DNA of 64,000 bases from a virus: IMG/VR virus record IMGVR_UViG_3300047157_000174, positions 1 through 64,000 of that record. The stretch is one strand, 5' to 3'. Below the pieces are notes generated by a model. That model made no database searches. It worked only from the letters and a program-made list of their open reading frames with translations, and was not told where the DNA came from. A program made the position numbers and the translations under genes. Positions within the stretch are counted from its first letter, which is position 1. The number at the start of each line of letters is the position of its first letter. Shown here one piece after another: positions 23,240 through 33,386 of the stretch.

Positions 23240-26200
23240 TCATGGATGGCATACTGCGTGTATGCTACCTGCTAATGTTCTTGTTGCTCCTTGTGTATTC
23301 TTAAATCTTATGCGGATATTATTACTATTAATATCAACTTCTATTTCTCCTATTGGCGCAGCACCATCATAAATAATACCGTATTCTGTAAAGTTAGCGG
23401 CTGAACCATCATAATGACACATCACATCCATTGTCTGCACTTCATTAGACGAAGAATCTGTAATATGAACTGATGCTTTGATTGCCTTAAAGTTAGCATG
23501 GGGAACTGCTAGTAATGTAATATAGTTATTATTAGCAGTACTTGTTGCACCCACTACATTACCTAATGTTTTAATTCCGCTAGGATTATGAGTTAAACCA
23601 CCGTAACCGCCTGTACCATCTACTGATACTACATCAGTTTGTGTACCATTAATAGCGACATTCAAGAACATAGTACCATCGTGTGAACCATTACCAACGG
23701 TTGTGGATTCTTGTCTTATGCTTCCGTATGCTCTAGGATTTCCACCAACATCTTCACCATTTAATTCTATTTTACCTAATACATCATTAGCAAGAGGGGA
23801 AGCAGTATTTCTATACAAAGTTAAAACAGGGCCATTAGTGGCATCTGATTCATTATCCACAAGTAACAATGTTTTAGTGGTGTCTGAATCGTCATTAATT
23901 ATTGTAACTACACCGTTTGCAGGTAATGGTTGAGTACCTGTACCAACTTCTAATGCTGTGGGAATATCTACTGCACCTGTTGAAGCACCTGTTATCCAAG
24001 TAACACCACCATCACCAGAACTTATTGATAACTGACTATCACCTGTTGCACTTGCTACATCAGCCGCACCAATTACTACGTTAAAATCTCCGCTAGTGAT
24101 ATTATTTCCAGCAGTTTGTCCTAATGCTATGTTCTTCGCGCCTGATGTAATACTTTGTAATGAACTTGTGCCTATTGCTGTGTTATAATTAACGTCATTA
24201 CCTGTTGCGGCACTCATAGAGTGTGTGCCTATTGCTACGTTGTAGTCTCCGTCATTATTTATTTGACTCATTGTATTAAAGCCTGTTACTATGTTATAAC
24301 TACCCGACCTTAAACCTCCACCTGAGTTTTGTCCTATAACAGTATTATATGTACCATCCGTTGCTCTAAAGTAAGAGTAAGAACCTATTGCCGTGTTATG
24401 ATTTCCTTCGATTAATGCTGTCGCAGAATTATAACCTATTGCTGTGTTGTTATCTCCCGATGTTAAAGCATCAAGCGTGTAATTCCCAATTGCTACTGTG
24501 TATTCTGCACCTGCTACTGAACCACCTAAAGCATCATAACCTATTGCTATGTTATCTGATTCTGATGTAGCACCATCATAAGACTGACCTCCAATACCAA
24601 TATTTCTATTTCCTGTGGTAATGTTCATCCCTGAATTTTTACCAAACATTAAGTTTGAAGAACCACTCTCCAACTCCCTTAATGAAAAAGCACCCATTCC
24701 GATGTTGTAGTCTCCTGACGTTATATCATATCCAACGAAACTTCCTATGCCGATGTTGTATGTTGCACCACTAAGATTACTACTTGATAAAGCCATAGAG
24801 CCTATCGCAATGTTGTGTGCTTCTGTTGTAACCCCATAACCCGCCCCTTCACCAATGAATACTGAACCTGCACCGGATGTTAGATTAGTTCCGGCAACCG
24901 CACCAATAACAACAGCATTTGTAGCGGTCATGTTTCTTCCCGCATCTGCACCAATAGCAACTCCTTGCGCTACTGCTGTTGTGCTGTCCATTGCACGATA
25001 ACCAATAGCGACAGACTTGTAGCCCGTAGTGAAAGATTTCATTGCATTAAATCCAAGTGCGACATTTGATGAACCACTTGCTACTACGGATAAAGCATCT
25101 TTTCCAATTCCAACATTTGAATGTGCATTACTTAAAGTTCCATGTGGGGGGGCTGCACCATCAGGAGAAATTAGAATACTGTCTGTAAAGTTAGTAATAT
25201 TAGAAATTACATCTGTTAAACCATTGAGAGCAGTAGCACCACTACTACCACTACTACCTGTTGAAGCAGCAGTTAATCTCCCTTGTGCGTCAACAGTAAT
25301 ATTAGCGTTAGTGTAAGAACCCGCAGTAACAGCAGTATTTGCTAATTGGTCTGAACCTATACCATCATCAGCAACCTTGAAAGTTAAATCAAACTCATCT
25401 CCATCAGCACCACTATCTGTATCTGTAAAATTAATATCTAAACCATTGCCTTCAACAAATCTTAATTGCCTACCATGTGCAATAAGCACTTCTGTATCGT
25501 CAGCATCTTGAACTGTAAATACTGTTTGCGCCCCATTGTAATTACTCGAATGAATTGTTCCCGCATTAGCACCCGTCCAATCAATTACTCCACCGCCACT
25601 AGGTATAGTAGGAGTTCCACTAATTTGAGAGTATGCTATTGTAGCCCAAGCCGCAGTTCCACTTACACCTGAATACGTTAAAAATTGGTCAGCAGAACCA
25701 AGTGTCGGAATATGCTTATTACCTGCTGTTGTTGGGTGAGTATAAACAGTATCAGCAGTTCCCGACAATACACCACTACTAATTGTTAAATTAGAACCAA
25801 CTTTAATACCTCCTAAAACAGTTGAAGAGGCTGTTGGGAGAGAGTAAACAGTATCAGTATTAACACTAGAAATATCCAAAGTTTGATTAGTTCCTCCGGT
25901 TACAGTTGCCGTTATAGTTGAACCACTAAGAGATAATCCCGATAAAAATTTATTAGTATCAGTATTAATTGATGCTATATCTAAAGTTTGATTAGTTCCG
26001 CCCGTTACTGCGGCAGTTATGGTAGTTCCACTAAGGGATAATCCCGATAAGAACTTGTTAGTATCAGTTGATGTAATAACTCCTGTTGTTGAATTATAAG
26101 ATGAATTACCACTAGCAGATATTTTACCTCTTACATCTGCTGTTGATAGTTGAGTGTTTTGAGTAGGGATTGTAAAATCACCCGCACTAACAGGTAATGT

Positions 26201-29200
26201 TATTGTAACATCAGTAGTAGTAGGATTATCAGCAGTAAGTAATACTTCATATGTATTGCCATCACCTGCTCTAAATGCTAATGTATTATCTTCTACAATT
26301 TGTATCGTTTCATTACTATATGTTGTATCTCCTGTTACCACTAAATTACCTGCAATAGTTATTGTATCGTTTGAATCACCAAAGTTTACAGCACCCAAAT
26401 TAGAATCAAGAGCATTCTTTAAATTAGCAACAGAAACATCATCAATAGGAGTTGTAGCATCTATAATATCTGTTAATACTGTATTAAGAGATAGGAACTT
26501 ATTTGCGCCAATTGCAGTTAGCCTCAATCCACTACCTGAAAAATTAGAATTACCAGAATTAGCAGTATCAGCATTAATTCTTATAGTTTCTATACCCGCA
26601 TTAGAAACATCTGTATTACCTGCAAATGTTAGATAATTACTTCCACCACTTACTATTGTTAAATCCGAAGCCGTAATATTTCCCGAAGCCGCCGCACCCA
26701 AAGAAGTTCTAGCAGTAGATGTTGTTTCTAAAACAAAGTTTGTTCCATCACCAACAATAATTCCTCCATCTGTTACAGCCAAACCTGCTATATCTGCTAA
26801 ACGTGCATGGTATGCTTGAACGTCAGTTCCAATTTCTAAATCTAAAGCAGTTCTCATTTCAGCCGCAGTTAATCCTTCTAGTGTAGTTGAATTAGCATTA
26901 GAAGCCCCTGTAAATCTAGGGAAGTCTAATCCTTGAGGAATATTTCCTGAACTTGCCGCCGCAAGAGAACCTGTTAAGCCACTACCATATTCAGAAGGAA
27001 CAGGAATAGAAACATAAGTAGAGCCGTCATTTGTAAATTTCCATCTTCCCGCACTTGTATCATATACAAGTGATTTGTGAGCAATATCACCACTATTGGT
27101 TTTACCCGCTTCAACTTCTATACCATAGTAATCACTTAAAGTTCCACTAATAACATTTACATTAGCATCCTTCTTTCCGATTAATATTACATTATCGTTA
27201 ACTTCTAAATTAGAAGCAGAACCTCCAAAGGTAACATCACCCGCTACTGATAAAGCACCTCTCAAACTTATAGTGTCTCCCGCATCAGCACCAATGAATA
27301 ACGTTTCATCATTATTAACACCGCTTGCTGATTCTAAATTACTTAATGCTGTTCTTAAATTGTCATTAGAAACACTAACATCTGTATTAGTAATTTTATC
27401 ATCGTTTGCCGCTACTCTATTTTGTAATTTACCAAATGCCTCTAATATAGTATCGCCAGTAGCAAGCGCACCACCCGAAGTAGCATTTAATCCTGTTAAT
27501 ACTTTACCGATTACTCCGGCATTACTTAAGTTAGTATCAGTTACCGTTTCTGTTGCAGTTGTTAGTGCTGTTATATGCCCGTTACCATCTAATGTAAGAT
27601 TTTGAATATAGGTTCTTCCACTGTTACTAGTAGTGCTTGCGGCAGTAATTGTTGGGTGTGCAGTTAAATATGTGCTAGTATCAACAGTGTAACTACCTGC
27701 GCCTGTTCTTTTCAATAATCCATTATTAGTAAAATCTCCATCCATCAACGCCCCTGCCGCCGCTACATTAGTTGCATCAGTAATATCAGCACCGTTTTCT
27801 ACATTGTTTAAACCTAACATTGTCGTTACTTCTGACTTAGTTAAAGCAATTGGAATGCCCGTTGCAGAAACACGATTACTACCTAAAATAGTTCCCGCGC
27901 CAATATCCTCCATTTTTGCTAAAGTCAACGCACCACTAGCAATCATACCTGCCGCTACTTGAACTTCTGATACAGCCCCATCTGCACTTGAACTTCCTAA
28001 TAATCTATTTGCAGTAGCAACGTTTTGTATCTTAGCATAAGTTACTGCATCATCTGCAAGAGAAAAATTATTTGCGTTTTCTGCTATATTATCTAATTTG
28101 TCGTGATGTGCAGTTGACATTAGCCCTGCTACTAAATTTGTTGCTTCCGAATAAGTAGTATCTTGTGTTGGTATTGTAAATGTAGCATTAGGAATTGTTA
28201 CTATTCTATTTTCAGTTGGGTCTGTAATTCTTAATGTAGTAGTCTTAGCATCAGCAGGTGTTGCAGTATCATAAGTAAATACTAAAGCATCTTGAACATC
28301 TATTTCTGTTTTATTTAAAGTAGTAGTTGTTCCATTAACAGTTAAATCTCCTGTTATTGTCAAGGCATTATTAACTGTAACTAAACCTGCACCTGCTGTT
28401 CCTAAAGAATAAGACGCTACATCATTTAACAATGCAGTTATTTCAGAAGCAGTTTGGTCGCCTGTTGCACCATTTTCTATTGTTGATGTTCCCTCACCAA
28501 TTCCTATTATTGTCCGAAGATTTGCGGCTGTTAACTCTTCAATATTACCTGCACTAGTTGATATTCTTCCTAATACTCTACTTGTAGCAGAAACATTTTG
28601 CATTTTAGCATAAGATACTGCGTCATTAACTATATTATGTGTTGATATTTGACCTACTGAATAATCACCTGCATTTGTTCCTCTAAACATTATCCCTGCA
28701 CCAGTAAAATCCCCATCAACTAATACATCTGCGTGTGAAGTTTGAGAAGTTAGATATGTGTTTGTATCTAAACTAGTGCTTAATGTTCCATTTGTATTTG
28801 TTAGTTTTAATAACCCATTAGTGTTATTGCTAGGATTTGTAGTAGCAACTATTTTTTCACCAATTGTAGTTACACTATTTAGTATGTCAAAATGAGTAGA
28901 TGTCAATAACCCTGCCGCACTTGTTGTTGCGGCTGAATATGTAGTATCTGTATTGGGATTATCAACTAAAGTGAAAGTGGTAGTGCCATTAGCGGCAGTA
29001 GCCAAGTTTACGAACTTAGTTGTTACTCCTGATAATGGTGTTGATGGAACAGAAGGCCATGTTACAGCACTTGATAAATCATTAGTTTCAGAAGTTAGAT
29101 AATTAGCGTTATATGCTTGAACATCTGTTCCAATAACTAATCCTAATGATGTAGCCGATATATTACTATTCAATACTGATGAGGGAACTGTCCCTGTTAA

Positions 29201-32200
29201 ATCACCCCAAGTAACGCCTGTTAGATACGAAGCCGAAGCATGATTTCCCCAACCATAAGCAGTATCCCAATTAGAACTAGAATCAGTTATTCTGGTATAT
29301 GTATTAGCACCTGTTTTCTTTAACAAACCTGCTGTATCATTTAAACCTGCTATGGCTACTAAATCAGCATCTAATGTTACTTCATTCGCCGTTTTAATTA
29401 AACCCGTTCCAACAGTTATTTGTCCTAATCCCGAAAATTGAGTGAATATTAAATCATCAGTATCTAATGTTGTCGCTTCTGTTGTTAAAACATATCCTTG
29501 ATTTGCATTAACTGTTCCTTCTTCAACCCAAGTAAACATTCCTTTGTTTATTTTAGCAACAGTATTTGCATCTGTTGCCCTAGTCCAAGCACCGGCTTTA
29601 CAAAGATAAATACCATTATCTTCTGCATCTGTTTGATTCTTTACTAATACTCTATCATCAGCAATTACACTTATTGCATCAATAGTTTGAGTGCCACTTA
29701 AAGTAATGTTTCCAGTAGTAGCAACTCTTACTGAATCTTTAATGTCTAATCCTTGTTGAACTATTGCTGCTCTAGCATCAGCAATAACAGTAATTTCAGC
29801 CTCAGTTTTGTAAGTACCCAAATCACTTATTTGTGATTCTGTAATACTTAATGCTCCTTGATGAGTAGTAACATCTGATTGCGATACCGTATAAGAAGTT
29901 AGATAACTAGGGTTTGAAGAAGGAATCCATGAAGGTACAACACCCGAAATATCAACAGTTACATCTGATATTGTATTATTGTTACTTGTTAATGACAATG
30001 TTCCACTAGCAAAACTAGCGGCATTTATAAAATCATTACTATCAACAGAAGAACCTGCACCAATAGAGGTTCTAAATGCAGTTGCTTGAATAGTAGTTAA
30101 ATCATCTGCTCTTGCTAAAAGATTCGCTACTGATACATTGTCAACTGCGGTAGTCCCTGCTAGAGCGTCTGTTATTCCATAACCTGCAAGGGTTGTCGGT
30201 TTACCCGTTAAATTAGAAAACGCTCCACCGAATGATGATGTTCCCGCACCGATATTACTGAGTATTGTGCCTTTATCGGTATTACCAATACTAGTTGCGG
30301 CAACTAACGCAGCAGTTACATTTGCTGCATTAGCAGTTAGTTTAGCAGTATTAGCAGAAACAGCAGAAGCATCAGTATAACTTATTTTACTATTATTAGT
30401 TGCTATATTAGTTGCCATTGTATTTAGATTAAGTGCAGAATTAACAGTAAGGTGTCCTACTTTCGTAGCGTCTGCTGTTGGATATGTATTCTTAGCAGTA
30501 TTAAGATTTAGAGCAGTAACCAAGTTTTGAGTGCTACCACCATTAGGTATAGTAATATCACCTGTAAACGTGGGGTCGTCAAACATAGTAGTTTTACTTT
30601 CATTAGTTACATTGGTTAATCCTACCATTGCTTTAGTAATGCCACCTACTGTGCCTGTAAAAGTAGGACTAGCGAGATTAGCCTTTAAATCTAAAGCAGT
30701 TTGTTGTGCGGTTGAAACTGGTTTAGCAGTATCAGCAGTATTATCAACATTAGATAACACCCCTCCTAACGTTCCTGTAAATGTAGGAGAAGACATTGTA
30801 GGACTTGTAAACATAGTTGCTTTGCTTTCATTGGTTACATTTCCTAAATCTACATCACTAGCACTAGCGGCAGTTAATATTTCAGATTGTAAAGTGGAGG
30901 CAGATTTATTATCTACATTGTCTAATTGCATTGTTGTTTTTAAAGCAGAAGGACTTTCATTAGCAACATTATCTAAATTTAAAGTTGCAGTAGTTATTTT
31001 AGAATTATCAAATATAACATCAGCATTACTAGCATTTTGTATAATTACCGCAGTGCCACCATCGTTAATTTCTAATTTACCTGCCGCATTTATTCCTAAT
31101 GTTAAGTTATTAGAAAGTGCTTTACCCGCAATAGTTCTAGATGTAGGGACTTTTGCTGCCAAATCAGTAGCCAAATCAGTAATCTTAGATTGCGCTAAAG
31201 TCGGTATTCTAGCAGTATCAAAAGTTCCACTTGTTATTTTAGCAGTTGAAAGGGAAGGTATTAATGATTCAGTTACAGCAGCCATTAATTCTGTTAAACT
31301 TAATTTTTTAACTGCGCCCGAATCACTATTATCACGGAAAATTAAACTATCGTTTGCTATGTCTATACTAGATAAAGCAGTTAAACCACTAATAATATCA
31401 GTAGTTCCAATGTTAGTATTTGTATCTGTATTTATTGCTGAAATATCTAGAGTCTGATTCGTTCCCCCCGATACAGTAGCAGTTATTGTTCCTCCACTCA
31501 AAGATAAACCGGAAAGAAATTTATTTGTATCTGCTGTCATGTCATCAACACTAACAGTAATTTTACCACTCGAATCATCGTAAGTAGTTCCTAGCCTTGT
31601 ATGTGAACCGTCAAACATAGCACCTACAATATCTTGCACTGCTTCTGTTGATATTTGACTATCAGTAGTAAATCCTTGACCTGTTACGAAAGTATGTATT
31701 TGGTCTGCCGTAGCCAAACCCGTACCTCCATCAGCAATAGCAGCAGTTCCTAAAGTAGCAGCAGCACCTAATCCTAAATTAGTAATAGCGTTAGATTTTT
31801 GTGTTGCTGTTAAGTTCTGACTTGCAGTATCTATTCTTAATCTGTTACCTAAAGCAGTTGAAGTTGTTGTAGCAAAGTTAGCATCATCCCCTAATGCGGC
31901 GGCTAATTCATTTAATGTATCTAAAGCAGTAGGTGCAGAACTAACTAGCCCCGATACTTGACTATCCACATAAGCCTTAACTGATTCCGCAGATGCAACA
32001 TTAGTAGCAGAAGCACCCGACATTGTATCACTATCTATTAATGGTAGTTGGGTATTTGTATCAGTAGAAGCAATCGTAATATTATTTGCATCTGTATGTG
32101 TAAGTGTAATGTTAGAACCCGATACAAACTTAATATCTTGATTACCTGAACCTGCACCACTTTCTGTTAATCTTAACATTATATCGCCCGAATCATGGCC

Positions 32201-33022
32201 TATGAGTGTAGAAGTATCTACAAAAGAGGTAGCATATTCATTTTGTGTATTTGTATCAGTGTTAGCAATATAAGCAGGTATTCCGAAAGTTCCGTCATGT
32301 TTTAAGAAATGCCCCGCCGTTCCCGCCGAAGGAACTAGACCGTTATTTCCTGTGGAAATAGCAGAAGAATATGCTACATCAGCAGTTCTCGCCAAAGTTC
32401 CTGTCGTAGATGGAAGAGTAATAGTAGCAGAACCTTTTGTTAATGTTCCATCAGGATTAATTCTAGTAGTTTCAGCACCACCATTTATTGCAGAAAAGCC
32501 TCTAGAAGTTTGTACATTTCCTGTTAGCCATTGTACATCTCTATTAGTAGCATTATTTGCAGAACCCGCAGTGTATTTAATCAAAGCAATTGGTATATCT
32601 CCATCCTTCAATTCTGCTACTGTTTCAGTAGTAGTGTTAGCCTTGCCTGTTACTGCCCCTTCCCTGAAATACAAGTTGTTTAACGTTTCACCGCTTTCTG
32701 TACCGTCTGCAATTACAATTAAACCGTACCAATTTTTAGATGCGTTTGCTGTACTTGTTGTTGTGATATTTTTATATGGTACGGACACAACAAGACCATT
32801 TCTAATTGCTGTTAAAGCATCACTACCATTGTTTGTTTTTTCAACTTCATAAGCAGTATAACTACTACTAGTACCCTGAGTAAGAACAGCAGTACTGATT
32901 AATCTATTTTGACCCATAGCAGTATTAAGAGTTTTAATTATACCAGTATGTATTGCATCTGTTCCATCTACTAATTGTGTTGTAGCGCCTAATCTACTGA
33001 TAAATCCTGTATTGTCAACCAT
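23240..33022 (-). CDS. giant tail fibre protein (3260 residues) with YadA-like head repeats
   Basis: A very long fibre protein. Residues 1 to about 170 probably attach to the tail. Most of the chain is low in charge and made of Asn/Asp/Thr/Gly-rich beta repeats, including three near-identical 36-residue units with FLSGLSLSG. Residues about 2630 to 2990 hold some 20 copies of a short repeat ending in xAIG or xVIG, the left-handed beta-roll seen in YadA-type trimeric adhesin heads. The end (IHAVCHP) shows no self-cleaving chaperone domain. It probably forms a long trimeric fibre that binds the host surface. It starts in TAATG overlap with the upstream gene. Confidence 0.85.
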   Translation of the reverse strand: MVDNTGFISRLGATTQLVDGTDAIHTGIIKTLNTAMGQNRLISTAVLTQGTSSSYTAYEVEKTNNGSDALTAIRNGLVVSVPYKNITTTSTANASKNWYGLIVIADGTESGETLNNLYFREGAVTGKANTTTETVAELKDGDIPIALIKYTAGSANNATNRDVQWLTGNVQTSRGFSAINGGAETTRINPDGTLTKGSATITLPSTTGTLARTADVAYSSAISTGNNGLVPSAGTAGHFLKHDGTFGIPAYIANTDTNTQNEYATSFVDTSTLIGHDSGDIMLRLTESGAGSGNQDIKFVSGSNITLTHTDANNITIASTDTNTQLPLIDSDTMSGASATNVASAESVKAYVDSQVSGLVSSAPTALDTLNELAAALGDDANFATTTSTALGNRLRIDTASQNLTATQKSNAITNLGLGAAATLGTAAIADGGTGLATADQIHTFVTGQGFTTDSQISTEAVQDIVGAMFDGSHTRLGTTYDDSSGKITVSVDDMTADTNKFLSGLSLSGGTITATVSGGTNQTLDISAINTDTNTNIGTTDIISGLTALSSIDIANDSLIFRDNSDSGAVKKLSLTELMAAVTESLIPSLSTAKITSGTFDTARIPTLAQSKITDLATDLAAKVPTSRTIAGKALSNNLTLGINAAGKLEINDGGTAVIIQNASNADVIFDNSKITTATLNLDNVANESPSALKTTMQLDNVDNKSASTLQSEILTAASASDVDLGNVTNESKATMFTSPTMSSPTFTGTLGGVLSNVDNTADTAKPVSTAQQTALDLKANLASPTFTGTVGGITKAMVGLTNVTNESKTTMFDDPTFTGDITIPNGGSTQNLVTALNLNTAKNTYPTADATKVGHLTVNSALNLNTMATNIATNNSKISYTDASAVSANTAKLTANAANVTAALVAATSIGNTDKGTILSNIGAGTSSFGGAFSNLTGKPTTLAGYGITDALAGTTAVDNVSVANLLARADDLTTIQATAFRTSIGAGSSVDSNDFINAASFASGTLSLTSNNNTISDVTVDISGVVPSWIPSSNPSYLTSYTVSQSDVTTHQGALSITESQISDLGTYKTEAEITVIADARAAIVQQGLDIKDSVRVATTGNITLSGTQTIDAISVIADDRVLVKNQTDAEDNGIYLCKAGAWTRATDANTVAKINKGMFTWVEEGTVNANQGYVLTTEATTLDTDDLIFTQFSGLGQITVGTGLIKTANEVTLDADLVAIAGLNDTAGLLKKTGANTYTRITDSSSNWDTAYGWGNHASASYLTGVTWGDLTGTVPSSVLNSNISATSLGLVIGTDVQAYNANYLTSETNDLSSAVTWPSVPSTPLSGVTTKFVNLATAANGTTTFTLVDNPNTDTTYSAATTSAAGLLTSTHFDILNSVTTIGEKIVATTNPSNNTNGLLKLTNTNGTLSTSLDTNTYLTSQTSHADVLVDGDFTGAGIMFRGTNAGDYSVGQISTHNIVNDAVSYAKMQNVSATSRVLGRISTSAGNIEELTAANLRTIIGIGEGTSTIENGATGDQTASEITALLNDVASYSLGTAGAGLVTVNNALTITGDLTVNGTTTTLNKTEIDVQDALVFTYDTATPADAKTTTLRITDPTENRIVTIPNATFTIPTQDTTYSEATNLVAGLMSTAHHDKLDNIAENANNFSLADDAVTYAKIQNVATANRLLGSSSADGAVSEVQVAAGMIASGALTLAKMEDIGAGTILGSNRVSATGIPIALTKSEVTTMLGLNNVENGADITDATNVAAAGALMDGDFTNNGLLKRTGAGSYTVDTSTYLTAHPTITAASTTSNSGRTYIQNLTLDGNGHITALTTATETVTDTNLSNAGVIGKVLTGLNATSGGALATGDTILEAFGKLQNRVAANDDKITNTDVSVSNDNLRTALSNLESASGVNNDETLFIGADAGDTISLRGALSVAGDVTFGGSASNLEVNDNVILIGKKDANVNVISGTLSDYYGIEVEAGKTNSGDIAHKSLVYDTSAGRWKFTNDGSTYVSIPVPSEYGSGLTGSLAAASSGNIPQGLDFPRFTGASNANSTTLEGLTAAEMRTALDLEIGTDVQAYHARLADIAGLAVTDGGIIVGDGTNFVLETTSTARTSLGAAASGNITASDLTIVSGGSNYLTFAGNTDVSNAGIETIRINADTANSGNSNFSGSGLRLTAIGANKFLSLNTVLTDIIDATTPIDDVSVANLKNALDSNLGAVNFGDSNDTITIAGNLVVTGDTTYSNETIQIVEDNTLAFRAGDGNTYEVLLTADNPTTTDVTITLPVSAGDFTIPTQNTQLSTADVRGKISASGNSSYNSTTGVITSTDTNKFLSGLSLSGTTITAAVTGGTNQTLDIASINTDTNKFLSGLSLSGSTITATVTGGTNQTLDISSVNTDTVYSLPTASSTVLGGIKVGSNLTISSGVLSGTADTVYTHPTTAGNKHIPTLGSADQFLTYSGVSGTAAWATIAYSQISGTPTIPSGGGVIDWTGANAGTIHSSNYNGAQTVFTVQDADDTEVLIAHGRQLRFVEGNGLDINFTDTDSGADGDEFDLTFKVADDGIGSDQLANTAVTAGSYTNANITVDAQGRLTAASTGSSGSSGATALNGLTDVISNITNFTDSILISPDGAAPPHGTLSNAHSNVGIGKDALSVVASGSSNVALGFNAMKSFTTGYKSVAIGYRAMDSTTAVAQGVAIGADAGRNMTATNAVVIGAVAGTNLTSGAGSVFIGEGAGYGVTTEAHNIAIGSMALSSSNLSGATYNIGIGSFVGYDITSGDYNIGMGAFSLRELESGSSNLMFGKNSGMNITTGNRNIGIGGQSYDGATSESDNIAIGYDALGGSVAGAEYTVAIGNYTLDALTSGDNNTAIGYNSATALIEGNHNTAIGSYSYFRATDGTYNTVIGQNSGGGLRSGSYNIVTGFNTMSQINNDGDYNVAIGTHSMSAATGNDVNYNTAIGTSSLQSITSGAKNIALGQTAGNNITSGDFNVVIGAADVASATGDSQLSISSGDGGVTWITGASTGAVDIPTALEVGTGTQPLPANGVVTIINDDSDTTKTLLLVDNESDATNGPVLTLYRNTASPLANDVLGKIELNGEDVGGNPRAYGSIRQESTTVGNGSHDGTMFLNVAINGTQTDVVSVDGTGGYGGLTHNPSGIKTLGNVVGATSTANNNYITLLAVPHANFKAIKASVHITDSSSNEVQTMDVMCHYDGSAANFTEYGIIYDGAAPIGEIEVDINSNNIRIRFKNTQGATRTLAGSIHAVCHP
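24050..25130 (-). repeat. region coding for about 20 YadA-head-like repeats
   Basis: Within the giant fibre gene, repeats of roughly 15 to 25 codons share a core such as NVAIG, NIAIG or NTAIG followed by a short variable loop. The DNA copies differ in many third positions, so the similarity is kept at protein level. The expected structure is a beta-roll, one repeat per turn. Confidence 0.75.
25852..26068 (-). repeat. two tandem 108-base units in the fibre gene (third copy near 31431-31535)
   Basis: Two direct copies encode TNKFLSGLSLSG, a variable TITA segment, then GGTNQTLDI. A third copy lies 5.5 kb upstream in the same gene. The distance suggests internal duplication and shuffling of fibre segments. 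Confidence 0.7.
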
Positions 33023-33384
33023 TATTTCAACTCCACTCTAATTGTAAAAGACACCGTATCAGATGCCGCGACTACGCCTGTGCTAGTGAATGTTACTCTT
33101 GTTAACATTGCGCCCGCATTAGAACCACTTCCTGTACCGTCATGGAATATACCTAATTCACTAACTCCCGAAGTTGGTATTTGAGAACCTAAGAAATCTA
33201 CATTCCAAATTAAAGTAGAACCAACTCTAGTCGGAGTTACATTAGTAGCGTGTGTATAAACAACATGGTCTAAATTAAGTTGTGATGGAGAAGTGCTATC
33301 CGAACCATCACCTATCTTAATAACCGTATATTTAGACATAATATAATTCGCCATTATTTCTTCTTTACCTGTATTCACTATCAT
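33022..33384 (-). CDS. tail fibre/collar-type structural protein
   Basis: A 120-residue beta-rich protein. The layout (STLIWNVDFLG, SELGIFHDG, MLTRVTFTSTGV, DTVSFTIRVELK) matches short phage proteins in which a strand set ends with an EAGLF-like turn and a final TxTxxWxL-type strand, usually part of the fibre base. An alternative start at 33354 (MANYIM) is possible. It ends in overlap with the giant fibre start and begins 2 bases after the hub gene. Confidence 0.55.
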   Translation of the reverse strand: MIVNTGKEEIMANYIMSKYTVIKIGDGSDSTSPSQLNLDHVVYTHATNVTPTRVGSTLIWNVDFLGSQIPTSGVSELGIFHDGTGSGSNAGAMLTRVTFTSTGVVAASDTVSFTIRVELK

Positions 33385-33386
33385 AC

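Noticed and set aside
30531-31457. Long plus-strand open frame (308 codons) inside the giant fibre region
   Set aside because: It lies opposite the repetitive fibre gene, its product is a low-complexity Leu/Ser/Val string with no motif, and it has no ribosome binding site. It is a shadow of the minus-strand codons.
22539-33022. Diversity-generating retroelement acting on the fibre genes
   Set aside because: No reverse transcriptase and no template/variable repeat pair with adenine-biased differences were seen.
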